DNA of 38,458 bases from Treponema sp. Its GTDB lineage: Bacteria; Spirochaetota; Spirochaetia; Treponematales; Breznakiellaceae. Shown in pieces: positions 1 through 8,667 of this stretch. How positions within the stretch are numbered: the stretch's first letter is position 1; each line of letters starts with the position of its first letter. The notes below the pieces were generated by a model. The model had not been told where the DNA came from and searched no databases. It saw nothing but the letters and a program-made list of their open reading frames with translations. The stretch spans positions 1 to 38,458 of the forward strand of contig JAITEL010000157.1 in assembly GCA_031282065.1 (NCBI GenBank). The letters run 5' to 3'. Position numbers and translations under genes: made by a program.

Positions 1-119
1 CTATTTTTACATGCCCTCGCTGCTTCGGTAACAGGGGAGTTACCTGTTTGAATTGTTTTTGGCTGAGTTCCATGTCTCCAGTATATCATATTTCATTAGT
101 GTGAACACGCCCTAGTACC

Positions 120-1874
120 TTATGCACGGCTTTCCCCGGCAAGACCCTTCGCCTTATCCATAAATTCCGCTATATGCAGGCTCGCAAGCCTCACCTCATG
201 CACCTGTTCCCGTACCTCATGGGAAATTCCCTTCAAGGATTCCACCTCCTTGTGGATCTCCCCGCTCCCCCGGTTTATCGCCCCGGTTCCTTCCCTCACC
301 TGCTCGGTCATCTCCTGAATGACCGTTAAGCCCTGCAGAATCTGACCGCCTCCTGCGGCCTGTTCAGTCACCGCATTATGGATGACGCCAAAGGAGGCGT
401 TCATGGTATTTATCTCCTTGAAAATGGTATCCATAGTTTGCAGGGTTTCCCGGGAAACCCCGCTTATCTGGTTAATGGCTTTCTCCATGGCGGTGATCTC
501 TGTGTATATCGCGGTGGACTCCTTACTGGACAGTTCCGCCAGCTTGCGGATCTCCCCGGCAACCACCGCAAAGCCCTTGCCGGACTCCCCGGCATGGGCG
601 GCCTCTATGGCGGCGTTCATGGCCAGAATGTTGGTTTGAGCCGCGATATTGGCAATGGTCTGGTTCGCGTTCTGCAGGGCTGCGGACCGGCTCTGGATTA
701 CGGCTAATTCCTCGGAGAGCCGGGACAGGAGCTTATGCCCTGCTTCAGAGGAGGTACTTAACACCGCGGTGGTTTCCCCGGCGCGGGTTGCCACGGAACG
801 GATAGAGCCGATATTGGCGACCATTTGTTCTATGGCGGCAGAGGACTGACTAATGTGTTCTGTCTGGGTTTGGACCGCCTGGTTGAGGGACTGGATAGAG
901 GCAATGATGTTTTCGACCGAGGCGGCGGTCTGCTGAACCGATTGAAGCTGGGAATCCGCCTTGGTCTGAACGGTCTGCATGGAGCCGTTGATCACCTCCA
1001 GGGCTTCGGATGACTGGTTGACGATGGTGTGGAGGGCTTTGCCGGTGTTGGTCATTTTCAAGAGGTGGGACTGGAGGCTGTCTATGGCCTTATGCAGGCT
1101 GTCCCGGATATGGACGAGGGAACGCTGCATGAGCCCCAGTTCGTCATTCCGTAAGCGGGATATGACCACATCGAAATTGAGCTCTGCCAGGGAACCGGCG
1201 ATGTGTTCCACTTCTCGTATCGGCTTGATGAAAGAGGCAGAAACGATAAAAGCAATAAGGCCTGCGACAAGAATCACCATGATCATGGCTAACACAAAGG
1301 CAATGAGGGCGCGTTGTTCCAGGGCTTTGATGAAGGAGATATCATAATCCAGTCCCAAAACCCCGACGGTAAGCCCGTTTTTGACAATAGGGGAGAACAT
1401 CGATACCAGCGTACCAAACTCGTTAACGACCGGCTTCTTAGTTATCTGCTTGATTTGAGTTTGGTATGCTATGCCCGCCTCCGAACCTATTTCGTCAATA
1501 GCATAGAGCGGGCTAAGCAAGCTGGCAGGGTCTTCAGGAGTCGCATCGGTATCCAACAAAAACTGTAATTGATCGCCGACCAGCTGCATATAATAAATAT
1601 AGGTCATATCGAAAGCATTCCGTACCTTGTCCAACTCACCGGTTAATGCCCAAAACTCATCCGAAGACGCCGCTGCTTCCCGCGCAAGATAGGCAGGATC
1701 CGCTAAGACCGGGTATTGGGTCTCGATCAGAGCTGCCACCCGCTTCAGCGTATCTTGGTAGGTCTCTTTGATGTACCTGCCGTATTGGATATACATTATT
1801 ATCCCCATTCCCAAAGCCGCCGCGACACTTAACCCGACAAAAACCAAAAAAAACTGCGTTTTAAGACTCTTCAT
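120..1874 (-). CDS. Methyl-accepting chemotaxis protein
   Basis: A 584-residue transmembrane chemoreceptor. A first membrane helix lies at about residues 8-28, an extracytoplasmic sensory region at about 29-188, a second helix at about 190-213, then a HAMP linker and a long coiled-coil signalling domain. The highly conserved receptor tip that contacts CheA and CheW is visible as the motif [18 protein letters not shown] followed by [13 protein letters not shown]. The ligand region looks like a single Cache-type fold (it contains [12 protein letters not shown] before TM2), but the ligand cannot be read from sequence. A Shine-Dalgarno AAGGA lies 8 bases before the start. It starts 4 bases after the stop of the upstream sensor/MFS fusion, so the two are almost certainly co-transcribed. 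No C-terminal CheR-binding pentapeptide is seen. Confidence 0.95.
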   Translation of the reverse strand: MKSLKTQFFLVFVGLSVAAALGMGIIMYIQYGRYIKETYQDTLKRVAALIETQYPVLADPAYLAREAAASSDEFWALTGELDKVRNAFDMTYIYYMQLVGDQLQFLLDTDATPEDPASLLSPLYAIDEIGSEAGIAYQTQIKQITKKPVVNEFGTLVSMFSPIVKNGLTVGVLGLDYDISFIKALEQRALIAFVLAMIMVILVAGLIAFIVSASFIKPIREVEHIAGSLAELNFDVVISRLRNDELGLMQRSLVHIRDSLHKAIDSLQSHLLKMTNTGKALHTIVNQSSEALEVINGSMQTVQTKADSQLQSVQQTAASVENIIASIQSLNQAVQTQTEHISQSSAAIEQMVANIGSIRSVATRAGETTAVLSTSSEAGHKLLSRLSEELAVIQSRSAALQNANQTIANIAAQTNILAMNAAIEAAHAGESGKGFAVVAGEIRKLAELSSKESTAIYTEITAMEKAINQISGVSRETLQTMDTIFKEINTMNASFGVIHNAVTEQAAGGGQILQGLTVIQEMTEQVREGTGAINRGSGEIHKEVESLKGISHEVREQVHEVRLASLHIAEFMDKAKGLAGESRA

Positions 1875-1878
1875 ACGA

Positions 1879-4800
1879 TCATTCCTTTATCTTTATTCCT
1901 TTTACCGGTACCCGAGAAAGAACCATAAACCCTATAAGGCACAGCACCGCGCTCAAGGAAAAGAGCTGCATCCCCCGGCTGATGTTAGGAGCGCTTGCTA
2001 TGAAACTGAAAACCAAGGGGCCTAGGCCCAGACCCAGATTCTCGACTACCGCGTATACACTCAAGGCAGTGGCAGGGGAAACAGAGCCATCCTCCTTATA
2101 TAAGGCAGCATAATAGGTTTGGATATTCGTCATCGCGAAGATACTAGCCACCGCCAATATTCCTATGGTGAGCACCAGCATAGGGACCGTCATCCTCAGG
2201 GAAAACAGGCAGATAGCCCCCGCGTTGAGGAACAGGGAACCAAACACTATCCCCTTGACCGGAATCTTATGGGAAACATACGCGCATAAACTGGTACCAC
2301 AGAGAATTGTAAACAAACCGTTGAGAAGCATCAACTGCCCTATATTGGATTCCTGGAGCCCCTGTCCGCTTCCATAGAGGGGCATGAAATAGGAAACAAA
2401 GCTCATGGAGGCCATATAGGGCAAGGCCAGTAAGCCTAAGGTTCCCAGAACCGCGGGCCTCAAGAGAAAGTGAAGCAGCCTCCGGGGAGTTCCCCGGTTT
2501 TTTTCAGGGTCTTCTTTTTTCACCGGGATAGCCTCATAGATATGGGTTAGCAGCTTAGAACGGCTTGAAAAGACCGTGATGGCCAGGAGCAAGGCGGCAA
2601 CCAGGGAAGCACAGAGATAGACCATACGGTAGGAGAAGAACTCCGCCACCATAGAACCGAAGACCACCCCTATGTTTATCCCCGCCAGATAGGAAGCATT
2701 AGAGTGAGCAAAACCCTGGTTCACCTCTTCCAGGCTTTTTTGCGCGGCGATGATCGTATTGCTCACCAGCACTATGGTACCGGTGGAAAAACCGATCAGC
2801 CCATGGGCAAGGCCTAAATAGAGGATGTTCGGGGCGCTAAAAGATAGGACCTGGCCCATACAGATACCCAGGGCGCCCAGGAGACAGAGCCGTTTAAGGC
2901 CGAACCTGTCTATGATACCGGGAACCACCAGAAAGGCCAGGATAATGAAAATGATGTCTGCGGTAAAGGGCAGGGTAAGCACAAAGGCTTGAGGCAGCTT
3001 GAAAACAGGCCGGTACAAGGCAGCCGCATAGAGAGGCAGGGTGGCGCTCTCCAGATTATTGGCCGTAAACATAAAGAAGAGTATGCCCCGCAGCAGCTCA
3101 GGATGGAACACCGGGGCCCGGTGTTCCCGGTATTCGGCTTTATTGGCTTGGAATGCCTCCCCTATGAGAATACACTCCAGCATGATAAAGAAGAGGGCAA
3201 TCGCGGTGGCCGCAACCATGAGGACCATCTGGATGAGCATGCTCCGGGTCTGCTCGTTAAACCGCGCTCTGTCATAGCCCGTTTCTATCAATCCCAGGAT
3301 GTTCTTTTCTGCATCGAATAGGGGGCCGCAGACAAACAACCAGGTTCCCCCGCCCTCGGCACTGGGAGCAAGCCTATGGATATAGGTACGGGTTTTAAAC
3401 ACTTCCTGGTAATACGCTGCTTTGTTCCCGACGGGGTACCAGGTACCCCGGCTGTATTCCGTATCATAGACCGAATAGAGGCCGCCCTCCTGAAACCTCC
3501 AGAGGCATTGATACACGTACTTTCCCTTCCATTGAAACTGGGTGAACAAGGTTCGCAGACCCCGGTCTAAACGCCGGTAGGCTTCGCTCTCAAAATCCCC
3601 GGCAGAGGAAATCGAAATCAGGGTCTGGAGGTCCACGGACCCTGCGCTGAGCCGGGATATGTTTTCCAGGTCCAGGAAGGTGTTTTCATTATACTGGCGG
3701 TGCATGTAGTGGATCAGGAGGCTCGCCGCAATCCCCCCGCCCAGGACCACCCCTATTCCTGAAAGGAGGCTTATCTTCAAGGCAAAACTCAGCTGCTTTC
3801 GGGCCACATAGCGGATGCTCAGGAAGCCCAGGTAGAGCCCAAGCAGCAGGGCCGCCAGGGCAAGGACAAAGAGGCTTATCCGTTTGAACCTGTCCCCGGA
3901 GGAATAGCGGTACTCCTCCAGGATCTCCCAGCCCCCCCGGGGTGTTTTAATGAGCAGATGATCTGCCCTTGCGGCAAAAAGGCTTTCGTTCCGGTAATTC
4001 AGCGCCGTATAGGGTGCGGTTCCCGGAAGCGCCCGCTGTAAGCTTGTATCCCCGGCGGTATCAATAAGCAGGATTTCCCCCCGTGCCATATCCGTGTATA
4101 TGAGCCTATGGCTGTCATCGGATATAGCCATCCAGGGAAACCGGAACGGTTCCGTTGGCCATGCACGGATAAAGTCCCCTGAGAAGCCGTACTGTTTCAG
4201 GGTTCCTCCTTTGGTAACCGTGCTAAGCCGGCGGCTTGCAGGATTGATATGGAAATACCGGAGATCCCGGAAGGCCTGGGGATAGTCAAAAAAGGCGATT
4301 ACTTCCCTCCGAGCTAATTCAGATTTCCCCTGAGTTAATTCAGGTTCCTCCTGAGCTAATTCAGATTTCCCCTGAGCTAATTCAAATACCTCCTGAGCTA
4401 ATTCAAATACCTCCTGAGCTAATTCAGGTTCCTCCTGAGCTAATTCAGGTTCCTCCTGAGCTAATTCAGGTTCCTCCTGAGCTAATTCAAATACCTCCTG
4501 AGCTAATTCAGATTTCCCCTGAGCTAATTCAGGTTCCTCCTGAGCTAATTCAAATACCTCCTGAGCTAATTCAAATACCTCCTGAGCTAATTCAAATACC
4601 TCCTGAGACCGGGGGAAATCCCCGGCTTGCTCAGGCGGTTCCAGGAATACCCGTTCAAGCCAAAACCCCCGGTCTCCCAGGCGAACCACATAGAGGCTGC
4701 CCTCATAGACCGTCATAGCGCTGATTTTGCCCTTGGTGATGATAAAATCCTCGTTGGTATAGCGATAGGCGTAGAGTTCTGCTATGAAGGCGCCGTCGGG

Positions 4801-5172
4801 AGAGTATTTCAGGATCCGTTCAACATTCTCTTCAAAGGCGCCCCGGAACTGCGCATCCAGGACATAGAGGTTATTCTGTTCGTCCAGTTCTACCCGTTCC
4901 GCTCGGTAAAATGAACGGGGGCTATGGGGTTTTCCCTGGACTTGGCAGAGCAGCTTCTTTTCAGGGGATAAGACCGTAAGGGTTTGGGCGTTATTTTCAA
5001 TGACGGCGATCCGCTGGGAGTTGCCGCTTCCCCAGGAAGGCCCCCGGAGTCTGGCCCTGGTATCCCAGGGCCAGAGGGTGAGGGAATCTTTATGGAACCA
5101 TAGGAATGCCCCCAGTGCTGCAAAGATAATGGCGAGTATCAAAACACGGTTTGCCATTCCTTTGTTTGTCAT
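1879..5172 (-). CDS. Propeller/sensor/MFS-transporter fusion membrane protein
   Basis: A 1097-residue multidomain membrane protein. Order: N-terminal membrane anchor (about 8-25); an extracytoplasmic region (about 40-425) with repeated strand patterns such as [13 protein letters not shown] and [11 protein letters not shown] that resemble NHL/YWTD beta-propeller blades; an inserted run of fourteen 7-residue ELAQ repeats (about 190-287); two helices at about 432-451 and 468-487; a Cache-like sensory segment (about 490-640, with [15 protein letters not shown] at its end); a helix at about 645-667; then a C-terminal 12-helix major facilitator domain (about 690-1090). MFS proteins are normally about 400 residues, so the sensory half is an addition. 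The start overlaps the stop of the DUF2156 gene by 4 bases and an MCP follows after 4 bases, which points to a sensory role beside transport. Substrate unknown. The propeller assignment is by pattern only. Confidence 0.85.
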   Translation of the reverse strand: MTNKGMANRVLILAIIFAALGAFLWFHKDSLTLWPWDTRARLRGPSWGSGNSQRIAVIENNAQTLTVLSPEKKLLCQVQGKPHSPRSFYRAERVELDEQNNLYVLDAQFRGAFEENVERILKYSPDGAFIAELYAYRYTNEDFIITKGKISAMTVYEGSLYVVRLGDRGFWLERVFLEPPEQAGDFPRSQEVFELAQEVFELAQEVFELAQEEPELAQGKSELAQEVFELAQEEPELAQEEPELAQEEPELAQEVFELAQEVFELAQGKSELAQEEPELTQGKSELARREVIAFFDYPQAFRDLRYFHINPASRRLSTVTKGGTLKQYGFSGDFIRAWPTEPFRFPWMAISDDSHRLIYTDMARGEILLIDTAGDTSLQRALPGTAPYTALNYRNESLFAARADHLLIKTPRGGWEILEEYRYSSGDRFKRISLFVLALAALLLGLYLGFLSIRYVARKQLSFALKISLLSGIGVVLGGGIAASLLIHYMHRQYNENTFLDLENISRLSAGSVDLQTLISISSAGDFESEAYRRLDRGLRTLFTQFQWKGKYVYQCLWRFQEGGLYSVYDTEYSRGTWYPVGNKAAYYQEVFKTRTYIHRLAPSAEGGGTWLFVCGPLFDAEKNILGLIETGYDRARFNEQTRSMLIQMVLMVAATAIALFFIMLECILIGEAFQANKAEYREHRAPVFHPELLRGILFFMFTANNLESATLPLYAAALYRPVFKLPQAFVLTLPFTADIIFIILAFLVVPGIIDRFGLKRLCLLGALGICMGQVLSFSAPNILYLGLAHGLIGFSTGTIVLVSNTIIAAQKSLEEVNQGFAHSNASYLAGINIGVVFGSMVAEFFSYRMVYLCASLVAALLLAITVFSSRSKLLTHIYEAIPVKKEDPEKNRGTPRRLLHFLLRPAVLGTLGLLALPYMASMSFVSYFMPLYGSGQGLQESNIGQLMLLNGLFTILCGTSLCAYVSHKIPVKGIVFGSLFLNAGAICLFSLRMTVPMLVLTIGILAVASIFAMTNIQTYYAALYKEDGSVSPATALSVYAVVENLGLGLGPLVFSFIASAPNISRGMQLFSLSAVLCLIGFMVLSRVPVKGIKIKE
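4311..4604 (-). repeat. 21-bp in-frame minisatellite, 14 units
   Basis: Fourteen perfect-length 21-bp units lie head to tail inside the sensor/MFS fusion gene and encode 7-residue units ending in ELAQ. Three unit versions occur: EVF-ELAQ (6 copies), EEP-ELAQ (5) and GKS-ELAQ (3), mixed in no simple order. Because 21 is a multiple of three, gain or loss of units would change protein length without a frameshift. In 11 of the 14 units the sense strand contains AGGAGG. The repeat sits within the propeller-like domain, probably as a surface loop. Confidence 0.97.
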
Positions 5173-6164
5173 AGGCTTTGCTTACCGGCCTTGGTGAAGG
5201 TGCACAGGTACTTCCGCCACAGTTCATGGGCGCTCAGATGGGATTTGAATTGACGAAGCCCGCTATTCCCCATATCATCGTTTATATCCATATATTCGGC
5301 ATCGGTTATATACCTGCTAAACATCGTGTAAATGAGATACACAAACAGACCCGGTATGATGCCTTTCCCGAAATACAGAAAAGCAACTTCGGTGTTTCCT
5401 TTTTCGCATATAATATACCCCGCAGGAATGCCCTCATAATAGCAAAGAAGCCCTTTTTGAACACGCTCGTCGAAAAGAGACACCATAATTCCCAGGGCTT
5501 TTTTTTCGCATCCGCAGAAGGATTCACAATACTCACAGTCTTGCGCCTTGCACCACTGCTTTTCTATTTCAAGGCAAAGATGAACATTCGCTTTTGTCAG
5601 GGGATGCAGGGAAACAGAAGGGTTATCCAAAAAATTCTTTAGGCGTTTCCGTTTATAGTAATTAATGGATCCCGATAATTCAAGCAGATCCTTTGTCCTA
5701 TACACGTAGGCACTGTTCTTTTCTTTGTATTCGACTTGTATATCATAGCCATTGATGGCTTTATATTCCTTAAGGAAGCGGTCTTCCACCGCAAAGACCC
5801 TTAAAGCAGGCAGTCCTATACTCCTGACTAAATCGTACAATCTATCAACGATTTGCTGGAGCGAATATGCAACACTGCCCTGAGGCCGGTGAATAATAAA
5901 ATAGACCGGGCTATCCCTAAAGAAATATACACTACATAGATACCCGCTTATAATTTTATAGAGCCCGTTAAATTCAATGGACCAGGATGCAATGATCGCC
6001 GCGCTCCGTTCCTGCAATCTGCTGTCTTGCTCGTATCCTTTAAATATCGGATAACTGGCTTGGTCTGCCGGTACAAAGCCTTGTTGTTGGAAAAAATCAT
6101 ATACTTTGATGAATTGTTCGTTTATAGTATTTCGCCGCTTCACCAGGGATGTCAACGCTTCCAT
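5169..6164 (-). CDS. DUF2156 (GNAT-fold, lysyltransferase-C-like) protein
   Basis: A 331-residue soluble protein of the DUF2156 family, which shares the double GNAT fold of phosphatidylglycerol lysyltransferase C-terminal domains. The diagnostic pieces are YYKRKRLKNFL in the middle, the HPLTKANVHLCLEIEKQWC segment, and the C-terminal MDINDDMGNSGLRQFK, equivalent to the family's N-x-D-D-x-G-x-x-G-L-R-x-x-K signature. A cluster of five cysteines (CKAQDCEYCESFCGC, about residues 207-221) is unusual and could bind metal. The start is supported by AAAGGAG 8 bases upstream. It is the first gene of the operon with the sensor/MFS fusion (ATGA overlap) and the MCP. The acyl donor and acceptor are unknown; a lipid or protein aminoacyl transfer is only possible by analogy. 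Confidence 0.85.
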   Translation of the reverse strand: MEALTSLVKRRNTINEQFIKVYDFFQQQGFVPADQASYPIFKGYEQDSRLQERSAAIIASWSIEFNGLYKIISGYLCSVYFFRDSPVYFIIHRPQGSVAYSLQQIVDRLYDLVRSIGLPALRVFAVEDRFLKEYKAINGYDIQVEYKEKNSAYVYRTKDLLELSGSINYYKRKRLKNFLDNPSVSLHPLTKANVHLCLEIEKQWCKAQDCEYCESFCGCEKKALGIMVSLFDERVQKGLLCYYEGIPAGYIICEKGNTEVAFLYFGKGIIPGLFVYLIYTMFSRYITDAEYMDINDDMGNSGLRQFKSHLSAHELWRKYLCTFTKAGKQSL

Positions 6165-6942
6165 GAATAACTCCTTTTTTGCATAGTAAAAATATACGAC
6201 ATAATATTAAGAGGCAACTGCCCAGTAAGGCCCGGCTGGGTAATTCCTACCAAGGTCTCACCCCCATTTCTTACCGGTCTATGCAGTGAGTACTTCCCGG
6301 CAATTTCCAAGAGCCTCGCGACGGCCGACTGCTCCCCGGAGACTCCCATCTCCCGGAGTTTCCGGGCGGCTTGCTCCTTTTCTTTATCGCTTCCTCCGCC
6401 TTCCTTATTAGCCTCTCATAACCTATCACTTTGATCTCTTCCCATCTCACTAAACTCTTTATAGCCCCCATAGATCTCCCCCTGCAACTGCATGGTCATT
6501 CGTAAGACATTCTCCCCGTCCCTATCACCTCCTCCATAAGCCCTCCCAATCGCCTTCTGCACCTCATGGCGATACTTTAGCATATAAAAGGGTAGTAATA
6601 ACCCCAAATCCCCCTCTTCCAGCATCCTTACACTATACTCGGGAAACTTGAAACTCGGTACCTCATAGAGATGTTCTCTCCCTCCAGGAAACTCAAACTA
6701 TCCGCCAAGGAACGTTTCAGATGAGCATTCACTGTTTCCGTCCCCCGGACGAGTAACACTGCTGTCCGCGGGATAGTGAGTACCGATTCCTTTGAATCAG
6801 ACCCACGAGTATACCGACTGGACACCTTTCTCAAGATATTTAAGGATAAATAATGGGGAGGGGGGGAGTACATGAAGACGAAACACAGACGTCTAGATAG
6901 ACTGACATAAGCATTTTCCTTTATAATTTGAAGTTGTTTCAA
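6152..6942 (-). pseudogene. Broken Rpn/PD-(D/E)XK transposase-type nuclease fragment
   Basis: Three reading-frame pieces on the minus strand line up as the C-terminal two thirds of an Rpn-type (YhgA-like, PD-(D/E)XK) protein. The first piece runs from 6942 and contains SVLTIPRTAVLLVRGTETVN and GENISMRYRV. At about 6655-6660 a one-base frameshift moves the message into the frame reading PSFKFPEYSVRMLEEG and then LGLLLPFYMLKYRHEVQKA. In that frame a TGA at 6416-6418 interrupts the text, which continues in the same frame as EANKEGGGSDKEKEQAARK and LREMGVSGEQSAVARLLEI. The N-terminal catalytic part is missing. The family name comes from recall of the LLLPFY-type motif; the frameshift and nonsense codon are read directly. 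Confidence 0.65.
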
Positions 6943-6964
6943 AATTTCGTATTTTGGAACAACC
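6931..6964. repeat. Short inverted repeat resembling a MITE terminus
   Basis: The arms GTTGTTTCAAAAT and ATTTTGGAACAAC pair over 13 positions (one G-U) around a 5-base loop. The right arm closely resembles the terminal repeat of the MITE at 22927-23033 (TTTTGGAACA). It lies just upstream of the broken Rpn gene. It could be a relic of the same element family or a simple hairpin. Confidence 0.5.
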
Positions 6965-7489
6965 TAAAATGTTAAGATGATAATATAAGATTTATACATC
7001 AAAGTCAAGCGTTCAAATTGGATTTGTTGTTAATAAGTGATAAGCTCACCCCTAAGACTCACGAGGGAAAAGATCGCTCCTCGGATATATGAGAAGGATG
7101 AAGTACCCCAATGAGTACGAAAGAGCTGGCCCTGACGCGGCTGATGGGCGGTACTTGGCTATGTAGCGGCTGATATGTTTAACTCAAGGCAAGTAGCTTA
7201 ATATGGTATCTATACTAATGAGGGAAAATCAGACCAGACTTTATCTCTTTTAGCTTGCTTGGGATAGTTAGCGACCATCGAACTCACTATTTCAGGTTAT
7301 TGGGAAACCCCTGGGGATCTCAAAAAAGATCTTGTTAAGAACAAAGTACCAAAAAATGATGAAAAAACAGCAAAAACATGTAACACTTACTTGAAAAATA
7401 TGTTAAAATAATGGATAGATTTTGATATTCCCAAGTGAATTTCTAGCAGGAATTTAGAGGAAGGGAATATATTTTGAAGGAGTAATGTT
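6965..7489. other. Intergenic stretch without a convincing gene
   Basis: About 525 bases with no supported gene. A short reading from 7111 on the plus strand, MSTKELALTRLMGGTWLC, ends at a stop and weakly recalls the N-terminus of integrase-type transposases of the kind remnant at 37176-37400; the match is too short to call. The right end probably carries the promoter of the secreted-protein gene: an extended -10, TG-T-TAAAAT, with TAAAAT at 7404-7409. Confidence 0.4.
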
Positions 7490-8140
7490 ATGAAACGATT
7501 TGTCTTTTTCTTACTGGTAATGGGTATAGTGGTATCATTGTTCGCTCAAATCCAATTACCGGAACATCGTTTTGCGTCAGGGGACTGGAGTCTTAGTGGT
7601 GACCGGGCCTACCAGAATGACGTAAATGCTCGGCTTGCTAAAGTCAATATTAAAGTCCCCCAAAGTGGATCTATGCTGTATGAGTTTAATGTCCGGTATG
7701 AGTCAGGTGCCGAAGATGGGCATGGGGGATTCGGATTACATATCTTTGCCGATAAGGTATACGATGGCCCTTCCTGGGGCAGTGGCAAATCCTACCTATT
7801 ATGGCTTAATTATGATGAAAACCCTTTAAGCGATTCTATTCCCAAGGGCTTAAGTGGTCAGATTTACCGGAGTTATACTAATTCCTGGATGGAACTGGTG
7901 CAAAGTATTGATCTGAATCAGTTTGCAGACCTCTTGACTATTGATAATCTGGCAGAGGCTGTATCTTTTAAAATTTGGGTAAATGGTGATACCGGAGAGG
8001 TTCGTGTGTATGATCCTACAGATCCTTATCTTGCAACGTATTATTATTTTAATATAGATAATAAGGACGTACCGCTGAAAGGAGATTGGGTGGCCGTACG
8101 GACTAATGGGATCAAGTTGTCCTTTGCTCCTGAGCAATAA
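7490..8140 (+). CDS. Secreted hypothetical protein
   Basis: A 216-residue protein with a clear signal peptide: MKRFVFFLLVMGIVVSLFAQ, with probable cleavage after the FA-Q region at about residue 19. The mature part is rich in aromatic and strand-forming residues (FNVRYESGAEDGHGGFGLHI, KIWVNGDTGEVRVYDP) and looks like an all-beta, possibly jelly-roll or concanavalin-like domain. The start is supported by GAAGGAG 9 bases upstream. It stands alone between a degraded region and a strong terminator. I do not recognise a named family; similar secreted proteins are, from memory, found in other treponemes. An envelope or extracellular role is inferred only from the signal peptide. Confidence 0.85.
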   Translation: MKRFVFFLLVMGIVVSLFAQIQLPEHRFASGDWSLSGDRAYQNDVNARLAKVNIKVPQSGSMLYEFNVRYESGAEDGHGGFGLHIFADKVYDGPSWGSGKSYLLWLNYDENPLSDSIPKGLSGQIYRSYTNSWMELVQSIDLNQFADLLTIDNLAEAVSFKIWVNGDTGEVRVYDPTDPYLATYYYFNIDNKDVPLKGDWVAVRTNGIKLSFAPEQ

Positions 8141-8164
8141 AAAGTAAAAATTTCCATCTTTGAT

Positions 8165-8214
8165 CCTCCTCTAAACACCGTAAGATAGGCGGGTTTAAGA
8201 GGAGGAGGTTTTTT
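8165..8214 (+). terminator. Rho-independent terminator of the secreted-protein gene
   Basis: A stem of CCTCCTCTAAAC (8165-8176) with GTTTAAGAGGAGG (8193-8205, one bulged A) is followed by a run of six T at 8209-8214. It lies 25 bases after the stop codon. Confidence 0.85.
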
Positions 8215-8337
8215 AAGAAAGCTATCTGCCTCTCTCAAGAAATATTTGGTGGTGATCTACAAAGTATGATAAAGGGGTAAAGACACTAGAGGCACAAAGA
8301 AGTACTAAGGAATGATGTCAATCACTATAGCAATCAA

Positions 8338-8535
8338 GTGCTCCCATTGCCGGGGGAGAAAAGGAGCGCTGAGGGCTATAGGATATGGGTAGACCGATAT
8401 GAATGTGAGAGCTGCCGGTATTGCCGACTAAAAAAGCAGTGGAGCAAGGCGAAAGTCTCCCCAGAATGGGGACTACTTGCTTTAGGGTACAATTTGAAGC
8501 GGATATACGGGATAAACAACCAAAAATCGGCCTGA
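8338..8535 (+). pseudogene. IS1182-like transposase remnant with internal deletion
   Basis: A 65-residue reading that looks like two conserved parts of an IS1182-family (DDE) transposase joined together. The first part, VDRYECESCRYCRLKKQWSK, matches the Cys-rich segment of this family. Directly after it comes PEWGLLALGYNLKRI, which corresponds to the extreme C-terminal motif normally roughly a hundred residues further on. The catalytic glutamate region between them is gone, so it cannot be functional. It lies convergent to fdhF, just before the fdhF terminator hairpin. The family call is by motif recall. Confidence 0.55.
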
Positions 8536-8589
8536 ACCGGAACCATACATCCCAAGATTCTAAACATTCAGAAAAACCACATAGACAAC

Positions 8590-8628
8590 AAAAAGGGCTG
8601 TCCAGAAATTGTATTTTCTGGACAGCCC
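8590..8628 (-). terminator. Rho-independent terminator of fdhF
   Basis: A perfect 14-bp stem, GGGCTGTCCAGAAA (8595-8608) with its complement at 8615-8628, encloses a 6-base loop; on the minus strand it is followed by five T (8594-8590). It lies about 40 bases after the fdhF stop. Confidence 0.9.
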
Positions 8629-8667
8629 CTTCACGAACGTTAATCCTTCAATAAGCTGGGCAGCCTA

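Noticed and set aside
30-50. Hairpin AACAGG...CCTGTT as terminator of the MCP operon
   Set aside because: On the minus strand no T run follows the stem; it is too weak to call.
6416-6418. In-frame UGA in the Rpn-type fragment as a second selenocysteine codon
   Set aside because: The same gene also has a frameshift, there is no conserved Sec site in this family, and I see no SECIS-like hairpin after it.
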